A stretch of 64,000 nucleotides of DNA from Anisus vortex (lineage: Eukaryota; Mollusca; Gastropoda; Planorbidae), in NCBI GenBank assembly GCA_949126835.1, contig OX421496.1, positions 19,601,844 through 19,665,843 on the forward strand. Reading direction: 5' to 3'. Position 1 is the first letter of the stretch, and each line of letters opens with the position of its first letter. The notes below the pieces were generated by a model that was given only the letters and a program-made list of their open reading frames with translations, searched no databases and was not told the origin of the DNA. A program made the position numbers and the translations under genes. This document shows, piece by piece, positions 1 to 8,970 of the stretch.

Positions 1-392
1 AGTTCAACTAACTGAAACGTGTTCCTATGTCATTTAGAAACATCGGCTTCAACATTCAATTATCCAAGACTTAACCTCGTCTAATGTAACGAACAATGTG
101 TGTAACATCAGATTTCTATATTCAGTATCACTTTCTTGTAGAAGAGACTTGAATTGCCTGTAAATCAATAAAAGGTGAGAAGCTTTTTAAAATCGACTAT
201 TTTAAAAATAGATTCAATCACAGATCGAAAGTCCAATGATGAGATCTTTGCAGACAAACTTTCCTGAACTTTAACACTCGACGTAAAGCGTGATTTTCAT
301 ATTGTATTTTGCATTGAAAAATCTCCTTCTGGGAGGTCTCCATGGCATGCCTCTGAAAATCGCTCTGCGTGTCAAATCTGTCAAATTAATTG
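1..392 (-). mobile_element. hAT-A family fragment (copy 4, cut by window edge)
   Basis: On the minus strand this matches the first ~400 bases of the hAT-A elements at 22898 and 53837. They share the stretch from the CTCCCAGAAGGAGATTTTTC block through the short transposase-like reading frame to the end at TTAGTTGAACT. The rest of the copy lies beyond the left edge of the window. The transposase-derived frame is broken here by extra bases near 190-200. Similarity fades after about 390 and no terminal inverted repeat (TIR) is seen. Family assignment comes from the TIRs of copy 2 (CAGGGATCGGCAACC) and from the hAT-like peptide. Confidence 0.8.
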
Positions 393-773
393 TGGAAATT
401 GAAGAATCGTTTTAGTTAACAAATGCATTGAATTATGGAATCGATTCTGACATTAAGGCGATCCACGACCATAAAAAAAAATAATTAAAGACCCGCCCCA
501 TAGCTTTGGTAAATTAAATTCCATATGTGTAGACTGTACCGAGAGTATCCTCCCCCTGCCTCCCCCTGCCTCCCCCCAGCCTGAGCCTCACAACACCAGG
601 CGGCACTCGAAGCTGACATCTCGTGGTTTCAATAACACTTCTAATTAGACGTAGCCCAGCCCCTGTCTGCACGTGCACGACAGTAACGTCACGTGGGAGT
701 CGATTGATCTATAGCTGGGAAATCTTCTTGCACCTTTCGCTGCTTGAAGCTGAAAACTTGGCTGTTGTCTGTC
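393..773. other. no gene recognised
   Basis: Unique AT-rich sequence apart from a short C-rich triplication (tccccctgcc) near 550-575. The short frames here lack any recognisable motif. Confidence 0.6.
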
Positions 774-1330
774 TCTACTCGGTTCACGACGTTGTTTTTG
801 AGGTTCCTTTTGTCTGCTTCGGTTAACGACGCTTTGTCGTTAAATTGTCTGCTTCGGTTAACGACGCTTTGTGGATAAATTGTCTGCTTCGATTAATGAT
901 GCTTTGTGGTAAAATTGTCTGCTTCGGTTAACGACGCTATGTGGATAAATTGTCTGCTTCGGTTAACGACGCTTTGTAGTTAAATTATATGTTGCGGTTC
1001 ACGACGCTTTGTGGTTAAATTGTCTGCTTCGGTTAACGACGCTTTCTTGCTAAATTGTCTGTTTTGGTTAACGACGCTTTGTGGTTGAATTGTCTGTTTC
1101 GGTTAACGACTCTTTGTGATTAAATTGTCTGCTTCGATTAATGACGCTTTATTGTAAAATTGTCTGCTTCGGTTAAAGACGCTTTGTGGTTAAATTATCT
1201 GCTTTGATTAATGACGCTTTGTGGTAAAATTGTCTACTTTGGTTAGGTTTTGGATCTTGTAGAATGTAGTCTGTTTCAGTTAGCGACGTTTGGACATCCT
1301 GGTGTTAGCTTCGGTTAGCAACGTTTTAGA
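774..1330. repeat. 35-bp minisatellite, about 13-15 copies
   Basis: Tandem units centred on TGTCTGCTTCGGTTAACGAC followed by GCTTTGTGGTTAAAT; successive units at 811, 846 and 881 are exactly 35 bases apart. Copies degrade to the right (past ~1240) and at the left edge, where only the GGTTCACGACG core is kept. Point variants such as CGATTAATGA and CGTT/GGAT are scattered, so the array is moderately old. No reading frame runs through it. Confidence 0.9.
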
Positions 1331-2295
1331 ATCTGTTTATTTTGTTAAGCTCATCAAAAGCTATAATAATCAAATAAAATGCAGTGTAATAATGCTTCAA
1401 AATTTACTGTAATAAATGTATAACTCAACATATGTTTTAACGACTTTGTTTGATAATATTCAATTCATGTATGTCTGTAATATTACAATTTTAAATTTAA
1501 GACACCGGAAAAGTATTAACTTAATCGAAACTCGTTTTTTGTTTTTGTTTCATGTTAAACAAAAAGATCCTGTTTGTGGCCACCCACCCTTTTCCCTTTC
1601 CAAATAAACTTTATGCATCAGAAATTTACTATGGTCCATGGCCCATATGTTGCAGTATTGCAAGAAATGGGCCCTAAATCTTATTAAAAAATTAGCAATT
1701 TTAAAAAGTAAGAGAATTTGGTTTTTTAATTAGACAAATTAGATATGGACCATCATATGGATCATTATTTTCCATATTACTCCAAGTTTTTGCTTAAATT
1801 GTAATATGTTTGCATTTTGTGATTTATTTTCGTTTATATTTTGAATTATTTTTATTAGGGAACTGCACCAACTTATCTTGATGGCTTGGGTCCTGTAAAA
1901 GTCTTATGAACTGCTTATTACCTGTATAAGTCAGCTAGTGTTGGTAGAATCTTTTCATTAATCATGTGTGCAATCTGTGAAGATATTTTATTTATTTAAA
2001 ACAGGATTCAATAGTTTTCATGAGCTGGACAAAAACAAAACAAAATAAATAAAATCCAACGGAAGATCTAGCGGATGTTTACACATTAAAAACAAAAATC
2101 TGGACATTTCTCGCAGCTCCATGCCTGCAAGCATTTTCTCGTCTGCTAGCAATATGCCACTTTGTATGCCGAGGTATTTAACAGCTTTCGCAAAACATTT
2201 ACCACTACACCAGTTGTAGTTTGGAAATCAAAAATTACAATCTTTCAAGTTGGCTTAAAATTTGAAAAAAAAAGACAATTAAACTTTCATATTTT
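1331..2295. other. no gene recognised
   Basis: AT-rich unique sequence. A 63-codon frame at 1416-1607 has no recognisable motif and ordinary background composition, so I do not call it. Confidence 0.5.
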
Positions 2296-2299
2296 AAAT

Positions 2300-2492
2300 T
2301 TTATTTGTTAATCACTAATCTGTTAACCATCAATTTGTTAGCCATCAATTTGTTAACCACCAATTTCTTAATAACTAATCTGTTAACCATCAATATGTTA
2401 ACCATCAATATGTTAACCACCAATCTGTAAACCATCAATTAATTAACCACCAATTTTTTTAACCATCAATTTGTTAACCACCAATTTGTTTC
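2300..2492. repeat. degenerate 15-16-bp tandem repeat
   Basis: About a dozen imperfect units of the form CCATCAATTTGTTAA / CCACCAATCTGTTAA. The repeat alternates CATC and CACC and varies in the T-run, showing long divergence. It does not encode anything evident. Confidence 0.85.
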
Positions 2493-3387
2493 AAATCGGC
2501 GTTTGGCTCCTTCTGTTCCAATTACGTCTATTCTCTTGTTTTGTTATAATCCTCTCACACCCGGCTCGATTATTGTGTGCTGGCAACATAAGTTTAAAGC
2601 TAGAATTTGCTGACCTTCCCACAGAATAAATATACCTATTATGTGGACCTTCCTTACTGCCATTTCTCAAATTGCTAAATTATTTGATTAGCGAGGATGA
2701 AACAAAATTATGTAACCATCACACACACACATACACAAATAACTTAATGATTGGGATTTATAGAAATAGTGCTATTGTAGTGAACAAAAGAAAAAAGGTA
2801 AAATGGATAACTTAAAGACAATGTAAATGTGACGCCTATATGATGAACTTTTAATGACTTTATCTGTTATCGGCTATATGGTATCTGCTATATGTTATAT
2901 GTTATCTGCTATATGTTATCTGTTATCTAACTTCTCTTGCCGTGATTAACTGACTCACCCGCTACCAAACCACTGACTCCCCTCTACATCCCCCTCCCCC
3001 CACAAATTTTTTTTTAATTAAATTTAAAAAAGTTGAATACTGACCACTGGACAGTAACTGAGAACCTTCCCCCAGAAAACCAGATGGACCTTCAGTTTAG
3101 ATGGGCGGATCCGCTCCTAAAATACCATTTTAATATTCTCTGCCATTGAGTGTGGAAATGACCATGTGTGGAGAAAAACAAATGTCAAAACAAAGTGATT
3201 TTGATGAAGTTTTTGAACAATAAAAACAACAAAGGCAACAACAGTGAAAACAACAATAGCATACGTTGTATGTTAAATATATTACACGGCAGCGTCGGCA
3301 TGGAGGTAGGGGGTTAGTACCCCCACACATCCCCACCCCCGGTAGTTATAAATATATAGACCTATATAGTGTTATGTTATCTATATA
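2493..3387. other. no gene recognised
   Basis: Unique sequence with a short (CA)n near 2722 and a small CTATATGTTAT-type repetition at 2870-2930. A 68-codon minus frame (3130-3336) is unsupported. Confidence 0.5.
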
Positions 3388-3878
3388 TTGGGCCACGCAG
3401 GCCGAGCGGCAGCGCTTTCGTCTGGCGTACCGAAGGTCCTAGGCTCCAATCCTGGTGAATGCTACGATTTTTTTCCCGGGACTCGAGGGTGTCCCTGAGT
3501 GTAACCCAGCTCCAATGGGTACCTGACATTAGTTGGGGTAAAGTTAAGGCGACTGGACATTGTGCTGGCCACACATCCCTTAGCCTATTAATTGTGAAGC
3601 CGGCTGGTCTAGCGGTTAGTTCACCGGACTGTCAACCAAAAACCAACTGACACGTCGCGGGTTCTACCCCCGCCACCGACGGATCCCTGTCGCCCTGCAG
3701 GAGTTTTGGGCCTGTAAACGTATTTGCACCAGCAGGCAGCATTGTGTTTACAGCGCATAGAACTGTTCCCAACGGGATATGCGCTATATAAGTCTTATTA
3801 TTATTAGTAGTATGCGTGGCCACAGAAACTGCTTCACCGCCTTATGATCAATTTGGTCCGACGGGTACTTTACTATTT
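3388..3878 (+). mobile_element. tRNA-headed SINE (SINE-A), split by a nested SINE
   Basis: The head has a pol III A-box-like GGCCGAGCGGCAG and a B-box-like GGCTCCAATCC, then a body (CTGACATTAG, ATTGTGCTGGCCACACATC) and a 3' part ending GGTCCGACGGGTACTTTAC. The same body recurs at 43507, 45582 and, as a 3' fragment, at 38386. In those copies CACATCCCCTAG runs directly into TATGCCGTGGCC. Here the two halves are separated by about 210 bases that form a different SINE. The element does not encode protein and would depend on a LINE for transposition. The partner LINE is not identified in this window. Confidence 0.85.
3588..3808 (+). mobile_element. tRNA-headed SINE (SINE-B) with L2-like LINE tail
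   Basis: The head resembles a tRNA: A box TGGTCTAGCGGTTAG, a GACTGTCAA loop like an Asp-type anticodon arm, and a B-box region GGGTTCTACCCC. The 3' part contains GCGCATAGAACTG, CCAACGGGATATGCGCTATA and an (ATT)n tail. This tail matches the complement of 56018-56076, the 3' end of the L2-like LINE in this window. GCGCATA and TATGCGC form a perfect 7-bp inverted repeat that could fold as a stem. The SINE sits inside SINE-A. A short TTAG/TAG duplication is possible but not decisive. Confidence 0.82.
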
Positions 3879-3989
3879 AATGTTATATAAAGTAGACTGT
3901 GTGTGTGTTCAACCAATATTAGTTAATTTAAAGACACGTGACCGTATTGTCTCATATTATACTTTTGCGATTTTACTTCGGACTTGTGT

Positions 3990-4060
3990 CTTCGCTAGCT
4001 AAGTGCAGCGTATCGCACTGAGATGCGGACGACCCGGGTTCAATTCTCCAGTTTACACCT
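3990..4060 (+). mobile_element. possible tRNA-like SINE remnant
   Basis: Contains TAGCTAAGTGCAGCG, which resembles an A box, and CCCGGGTTCAATTCTCC, which resembles a B box, about 40 bases apart. This is tRNA-like spacing. It abuts the truncated hAT-A copy at 4078. No second copy was found in the window, so this could be chance. Confidence 0.35.
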
Positions 4061-4077
4061 TTGTTTTCTACAAAATA

Positions 4078-4240
4078 TGTGGGCCATTCCGCATTTAAAT
4101 GTCGCATTTTATCGGCAACTTCACTAATGCCCGCACTGACTTCCCGTCCCGAAAGGCGGGTCACGTCAAATTTCGTGGATCAACTAGTTCCACATTCTTC
4201 ACAATCACTCTTACATCAAGCTTGAGAGCCGAGTGCAAAC
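4078..4240 (-). mobile_element. hAT-A copy 3, 3' part (interrupted by LINE)
   Basis: The reverse complement matches 25020-25175 of hAT-A copy 1 and 55735-55900 of copy 2: the CTTGACGTAA-like start, GGGACGGGAAGTCA, and the ATGCGACATTTAAATGC block to GGCCCACAT. The rest of the copy resumes at 8347 on the other side of the CR1-like LINE. ATATG at the left junction and again at 8342-8346 is the probable 5-bp target duplication. Confidence 0.82.
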
Positions 4241-4330
4241 CATATGTCTTATCTTATCTTATCTTATACATTACAGACGCTCCTTCTATAAAGAAGATTA
4301 TTGCGTCCTACGCTCATCCGTGGTCCGAGT

Positions 4331-6004
4331 CTAGTCTTGCATTTTTATTAATGTTTTAAATGATGTTAGGTTATTGGTTTTCCTGGTTTGTTCAGGCAAC
4401 CCATTCCATGCCCGAATGCCACTCGGGAAGAAAGAGTACTTATATGCATTTGTTCTCGCATAAGGGACAAGGAAGGTGTTTTTGTCTTTATGTTTATCTG
4501 AGCTTTGCAACAGATTGTTATTGGGTTGTATTTCTAAATTAGAGTTTAATGCCTTATGTATTATTACTACTTTACTCTTTGCCCTTCTGTCCTCTAGTGT
4601 TTCTAGGTTTAGTGATTTGATTAATGGTGTTACTCTTGTCAATGGGGAATATTCACTAGTTATAAACCTTGCAGCTCTTTTTTGAATTTGTTCTAATTTT
4701 TTAATGTTTTCTTTAGTTGATGGGTCCCATACAGATCCTGCATATTCTAGTATAGGCCAAACTAATGTGAGATAGCATTTTAGTTTTATATTCTTATTAC
4801 ATTTGTAAAAGTTCCTTTTCATGAATCCTAATGTTTTGTTTGATTTTTTAATTACTTCATCAATGTGAGGGTTCCAAGATAACTTATCATTTATTATTAC
4901 TCCTAGATACTTAGCATTGCTAGTTTGAGTTAGTTCTTTACCATGAATGAAGTAGTTTGTTATTATTTGTTTCTTTTTCTTGGATACCCTTATTAGTTGG
5001 CATTTTTCTGGGTGAAAAGACATACTCCAGTTTGATTCCCATTTTTGTAGTTCATCTAGGTCTTTTTGTAAAAGTTCACTATCTTTTCCTGTCTTTATTA
5101 TTCTATAAATTATGCAATCATCTGCAAATAATCTTACTTTTGTGCCTGTGTTGATGCAATTTGGCAGATCATTAATGTAAATTAGAAATAGTAGGGGCCC
5201 TAGAACAGTTCCTTGTGAAACTCCTGAGTTTACTGTTATTGGTGATGACTTAGAGCCATTTATTATCACTGTTTGTTCTCTGCCTATAAGAAAGTCCTGA
5301 ATCCACTGATGTAAGGGACCAGAGATGCCAAAGTATTTAAGTTTTTTAAGAAGACTAGAATGATGAACTTCATCAAATGCTTTTGAAAAATCTAGTAATA
5401 TAGCATCAATTTGGTTGTTATTATCTAATCCCTTAGACAAGTCATCTATTAAGCCTATTAATTGAGTCTCACATGATCTATTTTTCCTGAACCCATGTTG
5501 GTGTGGGCACAGTGCATTTAGTTTGTCTAGGTGATTTACTATACTACTATATATTATATGTTCAAGTAATTTACATGTTATGCTTGTTAGAGAAACAGGT
5601 CTATAATTTCCGGGGTCAGATTTATCTCCTTTTTTGAAAAGGGGGGTTACATTGGCTAATTTCCAATCTTTGGGCACTTTGCCCTGGTTTAGAGAGGCCT
5701 GGAAAAGTATTTTAAAGATTGGAGATATTTCATTAGTTAGTTCTTTAAGCAGTCTTGCTGGTATTTCATCTGGACCAGAAGCTTTGTTTACTTTTAAGTT
5801 GGTTAGGAGTTGTTTAATGCCTTTTTCATCTACATTTATATTTCCTATCTCTTCTAGTTTGTTTAAATTTATGAATATTTCTTTGTCACCTGGATTTGAA
5901 AAAGATGATGCAAAGTGTGTGTTTAGGATATTAGCTTTAGTTTCATTATCATTATAAGTTTCATTGTTTTGGCCTTTTAGTGGAGCTATGCCTGTAGTGT
6001 CCAT
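4331..6004 (-). CDS. LINE reverse transcriptase (CR1-like)
   Basis: RNA-dependent DNA polymerase part of the LINE, acting in target-primed reverse transcription in the nucleus. Over 557 residues it shows NYRPVSLTS (~133-141), HGFRKNRS (~170-177), the catalytic LLDFSKAFDEV (203-213), GVSQGTVLGPLLF (261-273) and LFADD (292-296, second catalytic aspartates). It also shows the thumb-side KYLGVIINDKLSW and the C-terminal IQKRAARFIT and WNGLPEQTR. All expected RT blocks are present and uninterrupted. The first in-frame Met is probably not the real start, because the frame continues upstream through LWSYIKSRK to a single TAA at 6110-6112. The endonuclease ORF precedes that stop in the same frame. 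One base change therefore seems to separate this from an intact ORF. No RNase H domain follows. Confidence 0.88.
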   Translation of the reverse strand: MDTTGIAPLKGQNNETYNDNETKANILNTHFASSFSNPGDKEIFINLNKLEEIGNINVDEKGIKQLLTNLKVNKASGPDEIPARLLKELTNEISPIFKILFQASLNQGKVPKDWKLANVTPLFKKGDKSDPGNYRPVSLTSITCKLLEHIIYSSIVNHLDKLNALCPHQHGFRKNRSCETQLIGLIDDLSKGLDNNNQIDAILLDFSKAFDEVHHSSLLKKLKYFGISGPLHQWIQDFLIGREQTVIINGSKSSPITVNSGVSQGTVLGPLLFLIYINDLPNCINTGTKVRLFADDCIIYRIIKTGKDSELLQKDLDELQKWESNWSMSFHPEKCQLIRVSKKKKQIITNYFIHGKELTQTSNAKYLGVIINDKLSWNPHIDEVIKKSNKTLGFMKRNFYKCNKNIKLKCYLTLVWPILEYAGSVWDPSTKENIKKLEQIQKRAARFITSEYSPLTRVTPLIKSLNLETLEDRRAKSKVVIIHKALNSNLEIQPNNNLLQSSDKHKDKNTFLVPYARTNAYKYSFFPSGIRAWNGLPEQTRKTNNLTSFKTLIKMQD

Positions 6005-6109
6005 TTTTCTTGATTTAATGTAGGACCATAAGTTTTTATTATTATCTTTAGAAATTACATTGTTTACATATTCATTCTGCAGCTGTCTGCTTAGTTTCTG
6101 AGTTAAATG

Positions 6110-7723
6110 TTAAATTTTTAGGTATTTTTTATGTAGTCTAATTGAATTAGTTGCCTTAAACTTTTTGAATAGATTTTCTTTTTGTTTACACAGTTTCTTT
6201 AGTTTAGTGTTAAACCAACATTTGTTAATTTTATTTGATGTTTGTTTTGTTGGCACAGAGTCAGCCATTATTGCTTTTAAGTTGGTTTTTATAAATTGCC
6301 AAATATCTTCAACTGGACTATCTATATTGTATTTAGTAAGAAAATTGGTTTGGAATTTTATTGCTGCTTGATGTAGTTCTGTTGTGTTACATTTATTCCA
6401 GAGATAAATTATTCTTTTAGGTTTCTTGCTAATTTGGATTTTTATTTTGTTATTTACTTTGACAATATCATGATCTGAAAGTCCAGGGATTATTTCATAA
6501 TCTAATACTAGTCCTGGTCTGTTCGTTAAAAATAAATCTAGTATATTATGGTTTCTTGTTGGTTTTTTATTAATTTGGTCTAAGTTTAGATTTTGGATGG
6601 TATTGATAAACATTTCATTTATTTCTTTTGTGTTTTGGTGCTTTTCTATAGAGTAGCTATTCCAATTTATATCAGGGAGGTTGAAGTCCCCCATTATCCA
6701 AATTATAGCATTTTTATATTTAGTTTCAATACTTGTCAGCTGATTACACAGATCAGACATGTACTCTGATGTTGAGTTTGGTGGTCTGTAAACACTGCCT
6801 ACAATTAGTGGTTTGGAATTAGGTCTGCTTATTTTACAAAATACTGACTCTATGTTATTTTGAGGTTCTAATTTAATTTCTTCAGCTATTAGGGTAGATT
6901 TTATGGCTAGTAAGACTCCTCCATGCCTGTCTGACCTATCTTTCCTAAAAATTTCATAATTATTATTGAATATCTCTGTGTTGTAAATATCTGGGCTAAG
7001 CCATGTTTCGGAACCTGCAATTATGTCTGGTTCTTCATTATTTATTAAAAGTTCCAAATCAGCTTTTTTATTTTTAATGCTTTGGAAATTTATTGTAAGA
7101 GTTTTGAGGTGATACTGATTTGGGGTTTTATGGGATTTAGTGTTAAAGAGTGTCTTTTTACTTTTTTTTATTGGTGTTGATCTAGCTAAGGGTTTATTTA
7201 GGTCTAAATTATTAACTTCTGGGCTTGTCAAGGCACTGTAGGGGTTAGTGGTATCCAGGTCATGAGAATTAAACAGACCTGAACTAAATTGTGGCAACCC
7301 ACACTGTACACAGTGCCAAGAGGCATCTTTATTTCCTAATGCTATATAAATTGGGGTGTTCATATGCAAGCATGCAGCATGGTACCATTCATCACAGGTG
7401 TCACATTGAATGGCTCGTTGTTTTGCTGTGCATGGCTTACTGCAAATGTTACATCTATCTCTAACTGTCTTGACTGGGCCTGGGTTGGATTCTACATCGC
7501 CAGCCAAGAGCAACAATAGTACTAAATGATTTTGTCTGTACCTGCAAATTTTGTGTTTAAAATGGTTTAGGGAGATCTTTTTTAGGAGGATATAAGCATG
7601 AGTGTTGTCAATATCTTTAATGTTGTGGTGATTAATTATTATCTGCTTATGGACAATTTCATGTTTGGGTAGTTTTAGTGCCCTTACCAGAACTAGGGCT
7701 AAGACTAGGATTACAAGTTTCAT
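6110..7723 (-). CDS. 2A motif - PHD finger - APE endonuclease part of CR1-like LINE ORF
   Basis: A 537-residue frame. Residues 1-18 are hydrophobic (MKLVILVLALVLV), like a signal or anchor. Residues 69-83 form LVLLLLLAGDVESNPGP-type sequence ending in the 2A consensus DxExNPGP (75-83), which in viruses and some LINEs makes the ribosome skip a peptide bond before the last Pro. Next is a C4HC3 PHD zinc finger (C91, C94, C107, C110, H115, C118, C138, C141; W137). The APE endonuclease spans ~208-425: NFQS (N212), SETW (E239), VYRPP (Y312), GDFN (D346, N348) and SDHD (416-419). It nicks target DNA to prime reverse transcription. The frame ends at a TAA, apparently a nonsense mutation. The start chosen is the first ATG after the leader. 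Confidence 0.87.
   Translation of the reverse strand: MKLVILVLALVLVRALKLPKHEIVHKQIIINHHNIKDIDNTHAYILLKKISLNHFKHKICRYRQNHLVLLLLLAGDVESNPGPVKTVRDRCNICSKPCTAKQRAIQCDTCDEWYHAACLHMNTPIYIALGNKDASWHCVQCGLPQFSSGLFNSHDLDTTNPYSALTSPEVNNLDLNKPLARSTPIKKSKKTLFNTKSHKTPNQYHLKTLTINFQSIKNKKADLELLINNEEPDIIAGSETWLSPDIYNTEIFNNNYEIFRKDRSDRHGGVLLAIKSTLIAEEIKLEPQNNIESVFCKISRPNSKPLIVGSVYRPPNSTSEYMSDLCNQLTSIETKYKNAIIWIMGDFNLPDINWNSYSIEKHQNTKEINEMFINTIQNLNLDQINKKPTRNHNILDLFLTNRPGLVLDYEIIPGLSDHDIVKVNNKIKIQISKKPKRIIYLWNKCNTTELHQAAIKFQTNFLTKYNIDSPVEDIWQFIKTNLKAIMADSVPTKQTSNKINKCWFNTKLKKLCKQKENLFKKFKATNSIRLHKKYLKI
7475..7501 (-). other. 2A-type ribosome-skipping motif (GDVESNPGP)
   Basis: The codons for G-D-V-E-S-N-P-G-P lie in frame with the LINE ORF at residues 75-83. 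They follow a leucine-rich stretch, as in known 2A peptides. If active, translation would give an ~82-residue hydrophobic leader product and a separate protein starting with Pro at the PHD finger. The motif itself is directly visible. Activity is inferred from the strict DxExNPGP match and from published 2A-like sequences in CR1-group LINEs of marine invertebrates. Confidence 0.85.
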
Positions 7724-8346
7724 TTCCTTTTTTAATACTTTTATTTAATAGTTTGGTGTATTTTATAATTAAATATAGTAGTTCTAATTGATGTTTATTG
7801 TTTTGTAAATAGGCTATAGCCTAGGGACTATAGGCTATAGGCCTGTTACTACTTAGAATTTAGATTTAGGCTAAGATTTAATAATTTGGTAACCTTATAT
7901 TCTTATATAGGTCTAGTGGCGATTGTATTGTTTAAATACTAATAAAACGAATGTTATTATTTGTCTCTTATATAATTAATTATGTTTTATTACTATAATA
8001 TGTGTTTATTTGTCTGAGTTTCTTTATTATTTATTATAATTGTGCTTAAGTTATATTATTTTAAACCTGGCCTAGACTCCTAGACCAGTAATTGTAAACA
8101 AACAATTCGAATATGGGGTCAATATGGCGGCCTCCGAAGCGCCAAGTATAAATAATACTTTAAGCTCACTGTTACGAGCAATTATTCTATTTAATAGTAT
8201 TTGCAATATACATATACTAAGTATTAACTTAATTAAAGGTTAGTATAAAGTTTAAATGGGTGTTAGTTATATAAATATAGAAAATATATTGAAAAACTTA
8301 TCCGTGATATGAATTAAGCGTACTAGCCCGAACCGGAAGTCGTATA
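7724..8346 (-). other. 5' leader of the CR1-like LINE
   Basis: About 620 bases lie between the first ATG of the LINE ORF and the hAT-A junction. They are very AT-rich on the ORF side. Near the 5' end there is a more GC-rich block around 8115-8140 (GGCGGCCTCCGAAGCGCC), where an internal promoter could lie. No ORF1 is visible here. Either this family lacks one, or the short product upstream of the 2A motif takes that place. Confidence 0.5.
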
Positions 8347-8970
8347 TGTAGTCTAGTCCGACCATGAATGAGAGCCAATTCTGTGCAATGTCCAAGTGGT
8401 TCTCACCAAGTGTAACAGCCTTCTGAGATCCGTAAGTGCGACACTCTAATCCTAGCTAGAAAGCCGAGAAGCGATCACAATGACTAGATTCCCCACACTT
8501 TCTGTACAGGGAGATGACAGGGACGTTTCATTATATTTTGATCTCATCCTGAGATTCTCGTGAATATTTTAAGATGCATCGATTCCGCAGCCAGTCCAAC
8601 ATAGTTGAAAACAATTGATACGAAGTAATCATACAACGTGGGTAGTTAATGTGCTGTTTAAAAAATTGAAAATGTACAGATAATTTCTTCACTCATATAA
8701 TATTTATATAATTTTAAACTATTTATTTTATAGTTTTATCATTTTAAAATTATATATGTAAGGCACTTATTTTTTTGTAATAAAGCAAAAAAAGAAAACA
8801 TTTAGAAATATGAACGCAATTATGCTTATTAATTATTATTTCCTTTTATAAATCTAGCATTATGATATTTATTTCAACTAATAATCAAAGGAATACAATT
8901 TATTTACGCTAAACAATTGTAAATAAACATTTCCTGCATTTATAATTCCAACAATTACATACGAGGGTTT
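8347..8970 (-). mobile_element. hAT-A copy 3, 5' part (other side of LINE)
   Basis: The reverse complement matches 24240 back to ~23400 of copy 1. Shared parts include TCTCATTCATGGTCGGACT, the TGTGGGGA block, the TAACTAC/ACGTTGTATGATTACTTC region and the TTCCAACAATTACATA block. Similarity stops near 8970. The 5' TIR and the transposase-like frame of this copy are missing. Confidence 0.8.

Larger units (their letters stand above)
4241..8346 (-). mobile_element. CR1-like LINE with 2A motif, PHD finger, APE endonuclease and RT
   Basis: A non-LTR retrotransposon on the minus strand, about 4.1 kb. The order from its 5' end is: leader (8346-7724), ORF with hydrophobic N terminus, 2A-type motif, PHD finger and APE endonuclease (7723-6110), RT (6004-4331), a short 3' UTR and a terminal (ATAAG)n-like repeat. 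Both coding blocks share one frame and are separated by a single TAA at 6110-6112. It is inserted in a hAT-A copy, with ATATG at both junctions. A 165-bp 3' fragment of the same family lies at 15303-15467. CR1-group placement rests on the RT motifs (DFSKAFD, GVSQGTVLGP, FADD) and lack of RNase H. Confidence 0.85.

Noticed and set aside
3598..3672. Functional tRNA-Asp gene
   Set aside because: The A and B boxes are tRNA-like, but the acceptor and anticodon arms do not pair properly and the sequence continues into a LINE-type tail; it is a SINE head.
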